A stretch of 64,000 nucleotides of DNA from Desulfobulbus rhabdoformis (GCF_016919065.1 NZ_JAFFQA010000002.1:124001-188000); one strand, 5' to 3'; shown: positions 27,801 to 38,809, counted from the first letter of the stretch. The notes: generated from the sequence alone by a model not told the origin. Translations and numbers: made by a program.

Positions 27801-29280
27801 GCACAGCCATGGGGGTATCATCACCCATGGAGCCGATGGTCTCCTGGCCGGTTTCAGCCAGGGGGCGGAGTAACTGGTCACGCTCCTCGAAGCTGACCTG
27901 ATACATCTTCATGGCCATTAACAGGCTCTCTCCCTCCAGCTCCGGGGCGGCCTTATCCTGACTGAGCGTTCCTTCTAGGCGCAAAGTGTTATCCTTGAGC
28001 CATTGCTTATACGGGTGGCGCGCTTTCAGGGCATCGTCAACCTTGTCGGTATGACGAAGGGTTCCGCTTTCGGTATCCACCGAAAGAATTTGCCCTGGTC
28101 CAAGCCGCCCCTTGGAGACCACCTCTCCAGGATCGTAGGTGTAAACTCCGATCTCAGAGGCCACGGTGAGTAGGTTGTCCCGGGTCAGGACCCAGCGCGA
28201 GGGGCGCAGGCCGTTACGATCAAGAGCGCAGACCGCGTAACGACCATCGGTGATGACCAGGCCAGCCGGACCATCCCAGGATTCCGTGTGCATGGAATTG
28301 AATTCGTAAAATGCGCGGCGATCGGCATCCAGTTGTTCTGCGTTCTGCCAGGCTGGCGGGATCAGCATACGCACGGCCCGGTGCAGGTCCATACCGCCTG
28401 CAACCAGAACCTCCAGCATATTATCCAGGCTGGAAGAGTCGGAGCCAGTGCGGTTGACCAGGGGAGTAATGGCCTCGATATCGGGCAGCAACGGCGTCTG
28501 AAATTTGGAGGTACGGGCCTCGGCCCAGTTGCGGTTGCCGGTGATGGTGTTGATCTCACCGTTATGGGCCAACAGGCGAAAGGGCTGGGCCAGGGGCCAG
28601 CGCGGCATGGTATTGGTGGAGAATCGCTGGTGAAAGACGCAGATCGCGCTCTCCAGCTCAGGATCGGCCAGGTCTGGAAAAAATCCGGGGAGATCTGCAG
28701 GCATCATCAAACCCTTGTAGACGATCACCCCCTCGCTGAGACTGGCCACATAAAATTCTGTATCTTCTTCCAGCTGTTTTTCCACAAGACGTCGGGCGAT
28801 GAGCAGGCGGGCGCGCAGTTGCTCCCGGTCCATCCCCTCAGCAGTGATAAACACCTGGGCAAAATGGGGGAGCGAATCCAGGGCAATGGGGCCCAGGCAA
28901 TCGGGATTGGTAGGGACAGTACGCCAACCGGCCACTTTCAGCCCCTGATCGGCCAGGGTTTGTTGAAAGAAGTTCTGTGCCTTGTGCTGCTGCTCGCTTT
29001 TGGTGCTGAGCATGAGGCTGCCCACGCCGTAGATTTCTCCCAGTTCACCAGCCCCACAATCAAAGGCAGCCTTGCGCAGAAAGGAATCTGGTTTTTGCAG
29101 GAGCAGGCCGCAACCATCACCGGTGCGGCCATCGGCGGCAATGCCTCCTCGATGGGTCATGCAGGTGAGCGATTCGATGGCGGTTTGCACCAGCCGGTGG
29201 CTGGTTTCACCTTTGGTATGTGCAATCAGGCCAAAGCCGCAGTTATCTTTGAATTCGTTGAGATCGTATAGCCCTTTCAT
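24832..29280 (-). CDS. gltB: Glutamate synthase large subunit
   Basis: The 1482-residue product has the family's usual length and order. The N-terminal amidotransferase domain would be freed by removal of a 13-residue propeptide to expose Cys14 ([11 protein letters not shown]), the nucleophile. A central domain leads to the FMN-binding synthase domain ([44 protein letters not shown]) with the [3Fe-4S] cysteines near [13 protein letters not shown]-like sequence (here [15 protein letters not shown]). The C-terminal GXGXG beta-helix shows repeated G-x-x-G-x-x-x-G units ([21 protein letters not shown], abbreviated). It hydrolyses glutamine, channels ammonia and makes two glutamates from 2-oxoglutarate. 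GAGGA precedes the ATG. Confidence 0.96.
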   Translation of the reverse strand: MKGLYDLNEFKDNCGFGLIAHTKGETSHRLVQTAIESLTCMTHRGGIAADGRTGDGCGLLLQKPDSFLRKAAFDCGAGELGEIYGVGSLMLSTKSEQQHKAQNFFQQTLADQGLKVAGWRTVPTNPDCLGPIALDSLPHFAQVFITAEGMDREQLRARLLIARRLVEKQLEEDTEFYVASLSEGVIVYKGLMMPADLPGFFPDLADPELESAICVFHQRFSTNTMPRWPLAQPFRLLAHNGEINTITGNRNWAEARTSKFQTPLLPDIEAITPLVNRTGSDSSSLDNMLEVLVAGGMDLHRAVRMLIPPAWQNAEQLDADRRAFYEFNSMHTESWDGPAGLVITDGRYAVCALDRNGLRPSRWVLTRDNLLTVASEIGVYTYDPGEVVSKGRLGPGQILSVDTESGTLRHTDKVDDALKARHPYKQWLKDNTLRLEGTLSQDKAAPELEGESLLMAMKMYQVSFEERDQLLRPLAETGQETIGSMGDDTPMAVLSQGQRPLYDYFRQQFAQVTNPPIDPLREAVVMSLETTIGPEQQSIFEETEQHANRVILTSPVLSPVKYRALLHLDRWGYKLCRLSLSYDPGTQSLRQAIEQLCTQAAEAVRSGCVLLLLTDQDCQPPHLPIHALLATGAVHHHLCAEGLRCNANLIVSTATARDSHQIACLIGCGATAIYPYLSYAVIADLGRSQEMEIAADKALKNYRKGLNKGLLKILSKMGISTIASYRGAQLFEIVGLNPHVVDLCFPGTTSRIKGAGFADLEVDQKILAAEAIKAQQPIRLGGLLKFVYGQEYHAYNPDVVMGLQAAVNSGDKDKWQQVSKAINTRPPATLRDLLALNPKQAPIPLDQVEPAEAIIRRFDTAAMSLGALSPEAHEALAEAMNSLGGRSNSGEGGEDPARFGTNRVSKIKQIASGRFGVTPHYLVNAEVLQIKIAQGAKPGEGGQLPGTKVNELIARLRYSVPGVTLISPPPHHDIYSIEDLAQLIFDLKQVNPEALISVKLVSRPGIGTIAAGVAKAYADLITVSGYDGGTAASPISSIRHAGSPWELGLAEVHQTLQANDLRDKIRLQTDGGLKTGLDVVKAAILGAESFGFGTAPMVSLGCKYLRICHLNNCATGVATQRADLRRDHYKGTVDKVVNFFTFLAEETRECMAGLGVHSLEELVGRVDLLEPLAGNTNRQQRLDLSPLLHTDERLAKKPRHCTITRNQPFDKGVLAEQMVNDMQSAILSKAGGTFSYLVGNRDRSIGARLSGEIAKAWGNQGMADKPIKLKLTGVAGQSFGAWNVGGLEMYLSGDANDYVGKGMAGGKIVIRPPHRSTFESQNTSIMGNTCLYGATGGRLYASGRAGERFGVRNSGAFAVVEGVGDHGCEYMTGGLVTVLGPTGTNFGAGMTGGFAYVLDLDNAFVDRYNHELVEIQRVHSGYMEEYRNHLNQVIEEFCRETNSDWGWKILDDFPDFIGKFWLVKPKAADLSSLLERLQERSE

Positions 29281-29524
29281 AGTCCTCTACACGGTTGAAG
29301 TCCTGAATTCCCCCCTTGGCGTGCACTGCCAGGCGCCCAAGGGAACAGGTGATATTCTCCCACTAAAGCACTGGAACCGTCCTGCTGCAACAGGAATTAT
29401 TCCTGAATACGTCAAGTTCTCTGGCTGTTTACGATCTTTTTGGGGTATTACATAGACAAGTAGAAAATGTTGACCCTCTTGCCATGGCCTCTTTTCATCC
29501 ATCTCTACCTAACGTGATATTTCT

Positions 29525-30823
29525 ATGCACATTGCCACCACCCATCGTAACACCGATTTTGACGGCTTGTCCTCCATCATAGCAGCGACACTGCTTTATC
29601 CCGGAACTGTCGCCGTTTGCCCGAAAAATGTGAATCCTAACGTGCGCCGATTTCTTTCTCTGCACAAGACCTCCATAGACATCATTCTCTGCAAGGAGGT
29701 CATCCTTGAAGAGGTGCAACGGCTGATCGTCGTGGATACCAACCAGTGGCGACGTTTGGAACGGTTGGACAAACTCCGGGAGCGGGAAGATATCGAGCTG
29801 ATCCTCTGGGATCACCATATGGGCATTGGTGACATCAATCCGCATTTTCAGTGTGTGGAAAAAATAGGGGCCACCATAACCTTGCTGGTCAGGGAGATGC
29901 GCTCTCGGCAAATTGAACTCACCCCCTTGCATGCAACGCTTTTTCTTATCGGCCTCTATGAGGATACCGGCCAGTTGACCTTCAGTTCCACCACCGCAGA
30001 GGATGCACGGGCAGCAGCCTTTCTCCTGGAACAGGGGGCGGATCTTACTATCGCGGCTGATTTTTTGAACATGGCCTATGGCGAAGTCCAAAAAAAGGTG
30101 CTTTTTCGCCTGATGCGGGATGCCGAACTCCATGAGATTAAAGGAAAGATGGTCGGGCTGGGTGTGGTCCAGATGCATACCCATGCAGAGCTTGCCATGG
30201 TGGTCCAGTTGTATGCAAAGATCATCAACGCGGATGCGGTCTTTGTTATCTTTATCAATGAAGGCGGTGATTATTTCATCATCGGTCGCAGTGCGACAAC
30301 AGAGATAAATGTCAATTCCATTTTACAGCGATTCGGTGGTGGCGGGCATCCCGGAGCGGGTTCAGCCACCATTCGTGATGACGCGGTTTCGGCGGGGGCG
30401 CTACGTCAGCAGATCCTGACAGCCTTAAGTAAAGAACAACGCGGTGCAGCTCTGGTGGGAGATATGATGTCATTCCCCGTGACCACTGTCGCTCCCTCGA
30501 CACCGATGCTTGAGATACAGCGGATCATGGAGGAGGAAAAAATTCGAGGCATCGTGGTTGAAGAGAACGAACAGATTCAAGGCATCATTGTGCTCTGGGA
30601 TATGAAAAAACTTCGTCAGCAAAAGCAGTGGAACGCCCCGGTGAAGGCATTTATGAGTCGCAGCGTTACCACTATCGGTCCGGAAGCGCTTGCCAGTGAA
30701 GCCGCCGAACTGATGGTCCAGAAAAATATCGGTCACCTGCCCGTAGTTCAGGGGGAAAAGGTGATCGGTATCGTCACCCGGACCGACATTATCAACTATC
30801 TTTACGGCATGCTTCCTGCTTAA
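29525..30823 (+). CDS. DHH-family phosphoesterase with CBS pair
   Basis: The 432-residue protein starts with a DHH domain: THRNTDFDGLSS, IVVDT and the LWDHHMG motif, followed by DHHA1-like ERFGGGGHPGAGSATI-type sequence (QRFGGGGHPGAGSATI, near residue 270). Two CBS domains occupy about 310-430 (MSFPVTTVAPSTPM; MSRSVTTIGPEALA) and would bind adenine nucleotides. DHH proteins cleave oligonucleotides, cyclic dinucleotides, pAp or pyrophosphate. The architecture is the same as the first half of the 895-residue poly(A) polymerase fusion at 55254-57941, so it is a paralogue lacking the transferase. No convincing ribosome-binding site precedes the ATG. Specific substrate is unknown. Confidence 0.85.
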   Translation: MHIATTHRNTDFDGLSSIIAATLLYPGTVAVCPKNVNPNVRRFLSLHKTSIDIILCKEVILEEVQRLIVVDTNQWRRLERLDKLREREDIELILWDHHMGIGDINPHFQCVEKIGATITLLVREMRSRQIELTPLHATLFLIGLYEDTGQLTFSSTTAEDARAAAFLLEQGADLTIAADFLNMAYGEVQKKVLFRLMRDAELHEIKGKMVGLGVVQMHTHAELAMVVQLYAKIINADAVFVIFINEGGDYFIIGRSATTEINVNSILQRFGGGGHPGAGSATIRDDAVSAGALRQQILTALSKEQRGAALVGDMMSFPVTTVAPSTPMLEIQRIMEEEKIRGIVVEENEQIQGIIVLWDMKKLRQQKQWNAPVKAFMSRSVTTIGPEALASEAAELMVQKNIGHLPVVQGEKVIGIVTRTDIINYLYGMLPA

Positions 30824-30929
30824 TAATGCAAAAAAATGGCCAGAATAATTTATTATTTCTATTCAGAAAACGTCTGTGATACAATTTTTTGCACACTCAA
30901 GAACAAAAAATAACGCTCTTTACAAAAAA

Positions 30930-31038
30930 CTGAATCCGTGACGGCGGGTGAAGCTGAACAACAAATGAATTAATTTAAAAATTTTTGTCCCATTAATTTG
31001 ATATGCTGTCCAGTGACCACCCGCCGTCACGGATTCAG
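30930..31038. repeat. Perfect 21-bp inverted repeat of the 3'-end motif
   Basis: The 21-bp arm at 30930-30950 (beginning CTGAATCCGTGACGGC) is exactly inverted at 31018-31038, with a 67-bp AT-rich spacer. It lies between the DHH-CBS gene and the decayed TonB receptor. It may be a hairpin in RNA or a small mobile unit. Confidence 0.75.
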
Positions 31039-31063
31039 GAAAAACTCTTTGTTGCCTCCCAAG

Positions 31064-33057
31064 ATGACCCCACAAAGGACAATAATACCGTGGAAAATAC
31101 TCTTTGGTCTGGCATTGGTCGCCTTCCCCTGCAGTGGGGCGGTGGCCGAGCCCACCATGAACGAATATTTTGACATGGATATTGCCCAGTTGATGAACAT
31201 CACCGTAACCTCCGCCTCCAAAAAAGCGCAGAGTCTCTCTGATGTGCCTGCCGCTATCTATGTGATCTCCCAGGAGGATATTCGCCGCTCAGGGGTGACC
31301 TCTATTCCGGAAGCCCTGGCCATGGCACCAGGTATTCAGGTGAACCGCATCAATGGGTATCGATGGTCGTTCGCTCTATTCCCCGGGCTATAGCGGGACA
31401 TTCTGGGATTCTCAGAACACAATGCTTGAAGATATCGAGCGTATCGAGGTTATTCGAGGTCCAGGGGCAACGGTTTGGGGTGCAAACGCGGTCAACGGCA
31501 TTATTAATATTATCACCAAAACTGCCCAAGATACCCAGGGGGGGGCTGGTGCGGGTTGGTATGGGCAATGAAGGCATGTTCACCAGCGCCGCCCGTTATG
31601 GGGCCAAGTTGGGAGAAGACACCTTTGGCCGTGTCTCTATAGCCTTTGACTCCTATCCCAGCAATACCCTGCTTAATCCTGATATCACCACAGGAAGTAA
31701 GGATGGCAATGACAGCTCGCGTACCGGTCAGGCAGGTTTTCGTTTTGAAGGAAAAAATTCCAGCCATGGTGAATGGACCCTTCAGGGTGATCTGCTGCGC
31801 AACAAAGAGGAAAATCTGGTCTTTCCCTACTGGCTTGATCACCCTCCCTATCTCAGTTCCTTGTATGACAGTGCCACCATTACCCGGGGAAATCTACTTG
31901 CGCGCTGGCATCAGGAGCTGGGGAAGGGGAGGGCCTTGACCGTCCAAAGTTACTTGGATCTGAGCAATTACGAAGCGGAAAAAACCCCTTTTGAACAGGA
32001 GTTTAAGACCCTGGATCTGGATCTGCAGTACGAGACATTGGTTGGTGACCAGCATAATTTTGTTTTGGGTGCCGGCTTTCGGCAGACGGAAATTGATTTT
32101 ACCTCTATCGACCTGCTTGAATTTTCCGATCGAGATGACAGTCTATATAGTGCCTTTATCCAGGATGAGATCAACCTGGTCCCCAATACCCTTTGGCTGA
32201 CCTTGGGCAGCAAATATGAACATAACGATTATACCGGTAGCGAATGGCAGCCCAGCGGCAAGTTGTTGTGGAAGCCCAGACCGCACCATTCGCTCTGGGC
32301 TTCGGTTGCACGAGCTGTGCGGACACCGACGGTATTGGAGCAGAGTGGCCGGGTTACCATGGGGACCTTTCCAGGGGGACGGGCATCGCTTCAGGGGACA
32401 AGTGGCTTTGATTCCGAAAAGTTAGTGGCCTATGAAGCTGGCTATCGCTGGCAGGTCAATCCTACGCTTTCCTGTGATTTGGCGTTTTTTTATAATAATT
32501 ACGATGATCTTTATGTTCTCGTTCTCGCCCCTCAGCCTGTCTTCGAGCCGGGTAGCGGCTGGAACTATTATGCCCAATTCAGAAATGGCATGGACGGCAG
32601 CAGCTATGGGCTTGAGGCGGCTCTGGATTGGAAGGCCGCCTACTGGCTGGCGTTCCACCTCAGCTATTCCTGGCTTCAGCTAAATCTCAGCCAGGCCGAT
32701 CTGCCTGGAGCCCTTGATACGGACCTGTATTTTGAAAACCTGAGTCCTGCTCACCAGCTGTCCTTGCGCAGCTCGATCTCGTTATCGAGAAGCCTCGAGC
32801 TGAACCTTTGGCTTCGCTATACAGATCAGATTATTTCACGGGACAGTACCGACCTGATCGGTGCTGCCGAGTTGGAGATCGACGGTCACACCACGTTCAA
32901 TGCCAATATTATCTGGACTCCGACACCAAACCTGGAGCTTATGCTCTCGGGGCAAAATCTTTTTGATAGCTCGACCCTGGAATACGGTATGGAATATCTC
33001 GGTGCCCCAACAGAAATAGATCGATCTATCTATGGCAAAGTTACCTGGCGTTTCTGA
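31064..33057 (+). pseudogene. TonB-dependent receptor, disrupted by a deletion and a G-tract frameshift
   Basis: Three frames together encode a receptor like the intact one at 33395. Segment 1 (from ATG 31064) gives a signal peptide and plug start (NEYFDMDIAQLMNITVTSASKK, in part) to GIQVNRINGYRWS. The frame then jumps to IDGRSLYSPGYSGTFWD, missing about 21 residues present in the paralogue; an 11-nt sequence (ATCGATGGTCG, 31359-31369) at the junction could be read as either side, so a 62-bp deletion between short direct repeats is likely. Segment 2 runs to a tract of eight G (31538-31545); seven G would continue as TQGGLVRV. Segment 3 encodes the beta-barrel to a proper YGKVTWRF end. The rest of the barrel is intact, so inactivation seems recent. 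Confidence 0.82.
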
Positions 33058-33058
33058 C

Positions 33059-33344
33059 ATTTTCCTTCGATGCCGCTGGATCGTCTTCTTGTGGATATGC
33101 ATCTTGGTTGTGCTCGTGTCGGGAGCAATGTGTGATGCCTACGCCAATCACAGACAGGAACGTGGAAAATAAACTCAAGGTCGCTTTTCTTCCCAACTTC
33201 GTTACAGCACCGGGAGTGCTGGTTGTGGTCATTGACGATTATTTCCTTTTCAGTGATGGGCAGTGGCAGTACTCTTCAGAATATTCAACACCACCAACTG
33301 AAATTGATCAAAGGGTGTATGGAAAACTCACCTGGCATTTTTAG
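33059..33344 (+). pseudogene. Relic: YfiR N terminus joined to TonB-receptor C terminus
   Basis: This short interval is a mosaic. From 33059 one frame gives a hydrophobic signal-like stretch (FLWICILVVLVSGAMCDAYA). Another frame (33108-33344, stop at end) then reads NVENKLKVAFLPNFVTAPG, resembling [20 protein letters not shown] of the YfiR protein downstream. It continues IDDYFLF and SSEYSTPPTEIDQRVYGKLTWHF, resembling the last residues of the intact receptor (IDDYYVF ... LSEYQTPATEVEPLVYGKITWRF, abbreviated). It is best read as the remains of one receptor-YfiR unit collapsed by deletion between tandem copies. Expression of the 78-residue frame is not expected. Confidence 0.65.
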
Positions 33345-33394
33345 GGGCGACGAGGTTTCGAGTTGCTGAGATTTATCTAACTAGCTAGCTACCT

Positions 33395-35428
33395 ATGATG
33401 AAATTAAAATCTTGTTTTTGCGGAATTACTGCCACAGCACTGCTCGCCTTGAGTGAAGCGGCACCCATGGCTTATGCTGCAGTGGCCAACGAGTATTTTG
33501 ATTTAGATCTCAACCAGTTAATGAATATCACCATCACCTCGGTAGCCAAACGGGATCAGCAGCTGGTCGATGCGCCGGCTGCGGTGTTTGTCATCACCCA
33601 GGAAGATATTCGCCGTTCGGGCGTAACAACGATCCCCGATGCCCTGTCCATGGCGCCGGGGATCCAGGTGGCGCAGATTTCGGCTTCTAAATGGTCCATC
33701 TCCTCCCGTGGCTTTGCCGGATTTACCTCCAACAAGCTGCTCGTGCTCATTGATGGTCGTTCGGTTTACTCACCGGCCTACAGTGGTGTTTTTTGGGATG
33801 CTCAAAATACTCTGTTGGAAGATATCGACCGCATTGAGGTCATTCGTGGTCCAGGTGGTACCCTCTGGGGAGCGAATGCGGTCAACGGCGTCATTAATAT
33901 TATCACCAAAAATGCAGAGACGACCCAAGGAGGCTTGGTACGAGCCAGTTTTGGCGGTGAGGGGGCCTGGTCCCTTGCCGGGCGTTATGGTGGCCGACTC
34001 TCCGAGACCACATTTGCCCGTTTGTATCTTAGCGCCGATCAGTTCGGGGGCAATCGGCTTGCCGAAAGTGAAGCGGATGGCAACGACTCCTGGCATCCGA
34101 CCCAGGTCGGGTTTCGCATGGATGGCCGTCCCGATGATGACAACGAGTGGACACTCCAGGGAGATCTGTATGAGAATGAGGGGGATCAGTGGGTCATTCC
34201 CTACTGGACCAGCTCGTCTCCGTATTATTCAACCTTAGATGATGATTTTGATGCCAAGGGGGGCAATATTCTAGGCCGATGGCGACGGGAGCTAAGCCCA
34301 GACCAGGCGATTACCTTCAAGGCCTACTACGATTATAACAAACGTCAGGACGCCGTCTTTAATCTTGAGTTTTCGACCCTGGATCTTGATTTGCAGTACG
34401 AGACCCCAATTGGTGCCCGGCAGAAGCTCACCATGGGAACCGGGTACCGATCGGTTCAGGGAGATTTTGATGAGACCTATCAGGTAAACCTGCCGGATCG
34501 AAACGATTCGCTCTATAGTGTGTTTATTCAGGATGAAATCAACATGGTGGAGAATCGGGTCTGGCTGACACTGGGGACAAAATATGAATACAACGATTAT
34601 ACTGGCAGTGAATGGCAACCCAGCGCCAAGTTGCTGTGGAAACCTGCGGAGAATCATACCCTCTGGGGATCTGTAGCCCATGCAGTGCGTACGCCTTCTA
34701 TTGTTGAGCAGTATGGGCGAGTTCTTATGGCCCGGTATCCGGTATATATGGGGGGCGTCTATGTTGGAGCGGGGAGTCTGAATTTTATAGGAAACCAGGA
34801 CTATGATTCTGAAGAGGTCAATGCCTATGAATTTGGCTACCGCTGGCAGGCCTTACGTAATCTCTCCTTTGACCTAGCCCTGTTTTATAATGATTATGAT
34901 GAAGTGTATACGGTCTTTCCCGAACAGTCGAATTTGGATGTCAACAGCACCTTTGTCAATGCTCAATCAGGCAACGGCAAGGGATTTGAACTGGCTATGG
35001 ACTGGCAACCCCGCACTTGGCTGTCTTTTGCTCTTGCCTACTCCTACCTGGAAACAGACCTGACCACCGAGGCCTGGGTGGGAACCCAGGCGGGAAGTGA
35101 CTGGGTCGCAAAATCGGCGCCAAAAAATCAATTTTCCCTACGATCTTCTCTTGCCCTAGCTGATGACTGGCGCCTGAATCTCTGGTTGCGTTATGTGGAT
35201 CAGGTTTCCTGTCGGAATACCGTTAATTTGTTGGGCGATCCGGTAACCATTGACGATTATTACGTGTTTAACGCAAATCTTATTTGGAGCCCGAGCGAAA
35301 ACCTTGAACTGATGCTTGCAGGTCAAAATCTTTTTGACAGCGGGCAACTACGCTATCTTTCCGAATATCAGACGCCGGCCACCGAAGTGGAGCCTCTGGT
35401 GTACGGAAAGATCACCTGGCGGTTTTAA
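33395..35428 (+). CDS. TonB-dependent outer-membrane receptor
   Basis: The 677-residue protein has a signal peptide (about 1-28, cut near AYA-AV), an N-terminal DLDLNQLMNITITSVAKR segment, a plug domain (about 48-165; VFVITQEDIRRSGVTTIPD, NKLLVLIDGRSVYSP, DRIEVIRGPGGTLWGANAVNG, each abbreviated) and a C-terminal beta-barrel ending in the aromatic YGKITWRF. This branch of the family commonly sits beside YfiR-domain proteins and sensor kinases. It imports an unidentified ligand across the outer membrane with TonB-ExbBD energy. It begins a tight run with YfiR and a hybrid kinase, suggesting signal sensing linked to uptake. The ATG-ATG start has no strong ribosome-binding site. It is the intact paralogue of the pseudogene upstream. 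Confidence 0.9.
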   Translation: MMKLKSCFCGITATALLALSEAAPMAYAAVANEYFDLDLNQLMNITITSVAKRDQQLVDAPAAVFVITQEDIRRSGVTTIPDALSMAPGIQVAQISASKWSISSRGFAGFTSNKLLVLIDGRSVYSPAYSGVFWDAQNTLLEDIDRIEVIRGPGGTLWGANAVNGVINIITKNAETTQGGLVRASFGGEGAWSLAGRYGGRLSETTFARLYLSADQFGGNRLAESEADGNDSWHPTQVGFRMDGRPDDDNEWTLQGDLYENEGDQWVIPYWTSSSPYYSTLDDDFDAKGGNILGRWRRELSPDQAITFKAYYDYNKRQDAVFNLEFSTLDLDLQYETPIGARQKLTMGTGYRSVQGDFDETYQVNLPDRNDSLYSVFIQDEINMVENRVWLTLGTKYEYNDYTGSEWQPSAKLLWKPAENHTLWGSVAHAVRTPSIVEQYGRVLMARYPVYMGGVYVGAGSLNFIGNQDYDSEEVNAYEFGYRWQALRNLSFDLALFYNDYDEVYTVFPEQSNLDVNSTFVNAQSGNGKGFELAMDWQPRTWLSFALAYSYLETDLTTEAWVGTQAGSDWVAKSAPKNQFSLRSSLALADDWRLNLWLRYVDQVSCRNTVNLLGDPVTIDDYYVFNANLIWSPSENLELMLAGQNLFDSGQLRYLSEYQTPATEVEPLVYGKITWRF

Positions 35429-35448
35429 CCTTTGCCCCTTGCGTGCTG

Positions 35449-35982
35449 ATGCGAACTCGAATTCTCCATATATTAGCGTTGCTTGTGTTGCTGGGGGTGA
35501 ATACCCTCTCTGCACACGCCGCGCAATCTGGCGTCGAGTACAAGGTTAAGGCGGCCTTTCTGCTGAACTTTGCCCACTTTGTCACCTGGCCTGCCCAAAG
35601 TAGCTCCAGTGAGAGCTTTCCTCTTTGCGTGTTGGGAGAGGATCCCTTTGGGGAAGCGCTGACAGGGATTGAAACCAAAAAAGTGGGGGGCAAACATGTT
35701 TCCATCCATTATCTCAAGTCCTCCAGCAGCAAACTGGGCCAGTGCCGTATGGTTTTTATCAGCCGCTCGGAAAAGAACAATCTCAGCCGTATTTTGGGAC
35801 GGATAGCAGGGAAGCCCGTGGTAAGCGTCAGTGATATTGACGGATTTTCCGCTGCAGGCGGACTCTTTGAGTTTAAGGATCAGCGTGGCCGTCTTTCTTT
35901 TATCATCAACAACACCCAAGCTAAGAGTATGGGGCTCAGCATCAGTTCTTCCTTGCTCAATCTGGCGGTTGACGTACTCTAA
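35449..35982 (+). CDS. YfiR-family periplasmic protein
   Basis: The 177-residue protein has a signal peptide (about 1-25; cut near AHA-AQ) and the YfiR/DUF4154 pattern: [20 protein letters not shown] at the mature N terminus, [16 protein letters not shown] and a C-terminal [25 protein letters not shown] block (identified by [12 protein letters not shown]). In Pseudomonas, YfiR is a periplasmic inhibitor of the diguanylate cyclase YfiN; related proteins often occur with sensors that have a CHASE8-type periplasmic domain. The kinase that follows 4 bp after the stop appears to have such a domain, so YfiR is inferred to regulate it. The ATG at 35449 is chosen; GTG at 35443 is an in-frame alternative. 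It lies 20 bp after the receptor gene. Confidence 0.87.
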   Translation: MRTRILHILALLVLLGVNTLSAHAAQSGVEYKVKAAFLLNFAHFVTWPAQSSSSESFPLCVLGEDPFGEALTGIETKKVGGKHVSIHYLKSSSSKLGQCRMVFISRSEKNNLSRILGRIAGKPVVSVSDIDGFSAAGGLFEFKDQRGRLSFIINNTQAKSMGLSISSSLLNLAVDVL

Positions 35983-35986
35983 ACCT

Positions 35987-38788
35987 ATGAAAACCTGGTT
36001 TGCACATCTTCCCATACGCTCAAAGCTGCACCTGATCGTACTGCTGGCCTGTACCCTGGCTCTTTTTTTGGTCATGGTATCCTCCTTTGTTGGCCAGTGG
36101 ACTATGGTCCGCCAGCAGACGGCCAGCGAAGTTCAGACGCTGGGGCGAGTCATTGCCGGAAACTGCAGTGCTGGTGTCGCCTTTGATGATCGGGCTACAC
36201 TGCGTGGTATTATCGGTACACTTTCGGCCAAACCTAACATAATCCTCGCCCGAATATATTCTGCCGGGGGGGAATTGCTGGCAAGTTACAATCGTGCCGA
36301 ACTGTTAGACAAAGAGCACGATGATGGCAGCTTTGAAGCGCTCTCTGTCAATGGATTTCGCTATGCAGGGCAGCGTGCCGAGCTGCTTGAGCCCATACTT
36401 CTGGAAAAAGAAACCATCGGCTCCCTTTACCTGCGGGTCAGTATGCAGGAGGTCAACAATAACTTGCTCTGGCTTGGCCTGATGATGGTCGGCATGTTGT
36501 TTTGCGGGTTACTTTTTGCCGGTCTGTTGTCCAGCCGTTTATTGCGGGTGATTAGCGGCCCGATTACCCAGCTTTCTGAAATCATGCAGCATATATCCCA
36601 GGAGCGTGATTATTCGGTCCGTTCTCCGCTTACCAGTAAAGACGAGCTCGGATTGCTGGCACGCGGCTTCAACAGCATGATTGCCCAGATTCAACAGCGT
36701 GATCTGTATCTTGAAGAGCAGGTTGAAACCCGGACCCACGATTTACTCAAGGCTAAAGAAGCCGCCGAGGCAGCCAACCAGGCAAAAAGCCTGTTTTTGG
36801 CCAATATGAGTCACGAGATCCGTACACCGATGAATGCCATTATCGGCATGACCCGCCTGGCTCTGGATCAAATCACCGATGAAACCCAGCGTAATCTTCT
36901 GAAAACAGTGAAAAACTCGGCTGATAGCCTGCTGGGGATTTTGAACGATATTCTCGATTTTTCCAAAATTGAGGCGGGACAGTTTCTGCTGAGCAAAAAA
37001 TCGTTTGTTCTGCGGCAGTTGATAGAAACTGTGATCTCCACCATGCATGTTCCCGCAGTGGAAAAGGGATTACAGCTTGAATTCATTGAAAACGGCAAGC
37101 TGCCCAAGGTCCTCATCGGTGATGATCTGCGGTTGCGCCAGATTTTTTTTAACCTGGTTGGCAATGCTATTAAATTCACTGAAAATGGGGCTGTCACTAT
37201 CTCGCTTGTGGAGCTTGAAGAAGCCTCCGAGGCTGGCTGGTGTATGCTGCATGCCAGCGTCCATGACACCGGTATCGGTATCGATGAGGAAAAACAGGAA
37301 AAAATTTTTAACACCTTTGAACAGGCCGATGGCTCCTATGTCCGCAAGTACGGAGGCACGGGGCTGGGCTTGGCTATCAGTCGCCAGCTTGCGGAAATGA
37401 TGGGAGGCCGCATGTGGGTGGAAAGTGTCCCTGGAGAGGGCTCCACCTTCCACTTTACGTTGAACATGGAACTGGGCGAGGAGCAACAGGTTCAAGACGA
37501 AATCGATGAAGCTCCCACTCAGCGCATCGTCGGCCTGAATATTCTGGTGGTGGACGATAATGAGGTCAATCGTGATCTCGCGCGCATGGTTCTTGAGCAG
37601 GACCATCATGTGGAGGTGGCGGGCAATGGTCTTGCTGCCCTGGAAATGCTGGCCCGAGGCATTAAGGCTGATGTTGTGCTTATGGATGTGCAGATGCCGG
37701 TCATGGACGGCCTGACAGCCACTCGTATAATTCGTGCCCTTGAGCTGGGAAAAAATGCGGCTTCGCCCATTGAAACAGAGCTGGAGCAGGCCCTGGCACG
37801 AAGGCTTGCTGGAAAATCCCTTCCGATTATTGCCATGACTGCCCATGCCATGGGCGGTGATCAGGATATGTGTTTACAGGCCGGTATGGATGCCTATGTA
37901 ACCAAGCCTTTCCACCCCGAGCAACTGATCGCCTCGTTGATGTCCCTGGAAAATCTCCACGCCGGTACTTTCTGCACTTTGGATGAAAAACCAGCAGTCC
38001 AAAAAGCGGAAGAAACTGAGCCGTTAAGTGAAGAACCGGTCAGTGTCGGCCAGGTTCGATCGCACCTACATGCCTCGGCTAACTTTACTCTGGAGCAGGT
38101 AGAACGTTTGTTGTCCACTTCCAGAAAGAGTGTGGGGAAACTCCTGGCAAACAGTAAAGATGCCCTGAAAAAACGTGATTTTGATGAGTTGGGGTTCGCC
38201 GCTCATACCCTCAAGGGAACCTTGCTTCAATGTGGATTGCAAGGCTGGGCTGCCCGGGCACAGAACCTTTTTGAGCTGGCAAAAAAAGAAGAGCACCAAG
38301 CCGCTATCGACGAATTGGACTCTATTCAACAAGGTATTGCCAATCTTGTGCTGGAACAGGAGCAGGGTGGCGATTCCCAGGTGGCTGAACAGGCACAGGA
38401 GAGCCGTGGTCATATTCTGGTGATGGAAGACGAGGAGGTCATTCGCGAGGTGGTTTGCGGAATGTTGCAGTATCTGGGGTACAGCTGCGACCTAGCCAGC
38501 AATGGAGAGGAAGGGGTTGCACTCTACGCAAAAGCGCTGGAAACGGGGCATAACTATGGACTGGTTATGACCGATCTTCATGTTGCCGAAGGCATGGGCG
38601 GGCTGGAGATGGCACAACAGATCCTCGAGCAGGACCCGCAGGCCCGACTCTTCGTCTCCAGTGGCGACCCTCAAAATTCGGTCATGCAGGGCTATCGCGA
38701 GTACGGTTTTTCCGGCAAGGTGAAAAAACCGTACTCGGTCCAGAATCTGGCCGCTATGTTGGAAGATATGTTCGGCCAATCCGAGTAA
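35987..38788 (+). CDS. Membrane hybrid histidine kinase (CHASE8-like, HAMP, HisKA, HATPase, REC, Hpt, REC)
   Basis: The 933-residue protein has TM1 (about 13-36), a periplasmic sensor of about 120 residues ([25 protein letters not shown]8-like), TM2 (about 160-182), HAMP (183-236) and a short coiled coil. HisKA has H276 in [15 protein letters not shown]; HATPase spans about 380-495 ([28 protein letters not shown]). Receiver 1 (518-655) has D567 in [11 protein letters not shown]. An Hpt domain follows with H740 in AAHTLKGT. Receiver 2 (809-930) has DLH at D863. It thus contains a complete internal phosphorelay ending in a second receiver without DNA-binding output. The operon with YfiR and a TonB receptor suggests it senses an envelope or ligand signal. 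Start at 35987, 4 bp after YfiR. Confidence 0.92.
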   Translation: MKTWFAHLPIRSKLHLIVLLACTLALFLVMVSSFVGQWTMVRQQTASEVQTLGRVIAGNCSAGVAFDDRATLRGIIGTLSAKPNIILARIYSAGGELLASYNRAELLDKEHDDGSFEALSVNGFRYAGQRAELLEPILLEKETIGSLYLRVSMQEVNNNLLWLGLMMVGMLFCGLLFAGLLSSRLLRVISGPITQLSEIMQHISQERDYSVRSPLTSKDELGLLARGFNSMIAQIQQRDLYLEEQVETRTHDLLKAKEAAEAANQAKSLFLANMSHEIRTPMNAIIGMTRLALDQITDETQRNLLKTVKNSADSLLGILNDILDFSKIEAGQFLLSKKSFVLRQLIETVISTMHVPAVEKGLQLEFIENGKLPKVLIGDDLRLRQIFFNLVGNAIKFTENGAVTISLVELEEASEAGWCMLHASVHDTGIGIDEEKQEKIFNTFEQADGSYVRKYGGTGLGLAISRQLAEMMGGRMWVESVPGEGSTFHFTLNMELGEEQQVQDEIDEAPTQRIVGLNILVVDDNEVNRDLARMVLEQDHHVEVAGNGLAALEMLARGIKADVVLMDVQMPVMDGLTATRIIRALELGKNAASPIETELEQALARRLAGKSLPIIAMTAHAMGGDQDMCLQAGMDAYVTKPFHPEQLIASLMSLENLHAGTFCTLDEKPAVQKAEETEPLSEEPVSVGQVRSHLHASANFTLEQVERLLSTSRKSVGKLLANSKDALKKRDFDELGFAAHTLKGTLLQCGLQGWAARAQNLFELAKKEEHQAAIDELDSIQQGIANLVLEQEQGGDSQVAEQAQESRGHILVMEDEEVIREVVCGMLQYLGYSCDLASNGEEGVALYAKALETGHNYGLVMTDLHVAEGMGGLEMAQQILEQDPQARLFVSSGDPQNSVMQGYREYGFSGKVKKPYSVQNLAAMLEDMFGQSE

Positions 38789-38809
38789 GGGACTGTTCAG
38801 CGGTTACCA

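Noticed and set aside
33108-33344. A real 78-residue gene
   Set aside because: It is a composite of parts of two neighbouring gene families with internal loss and frameshift, so it was called a relic.
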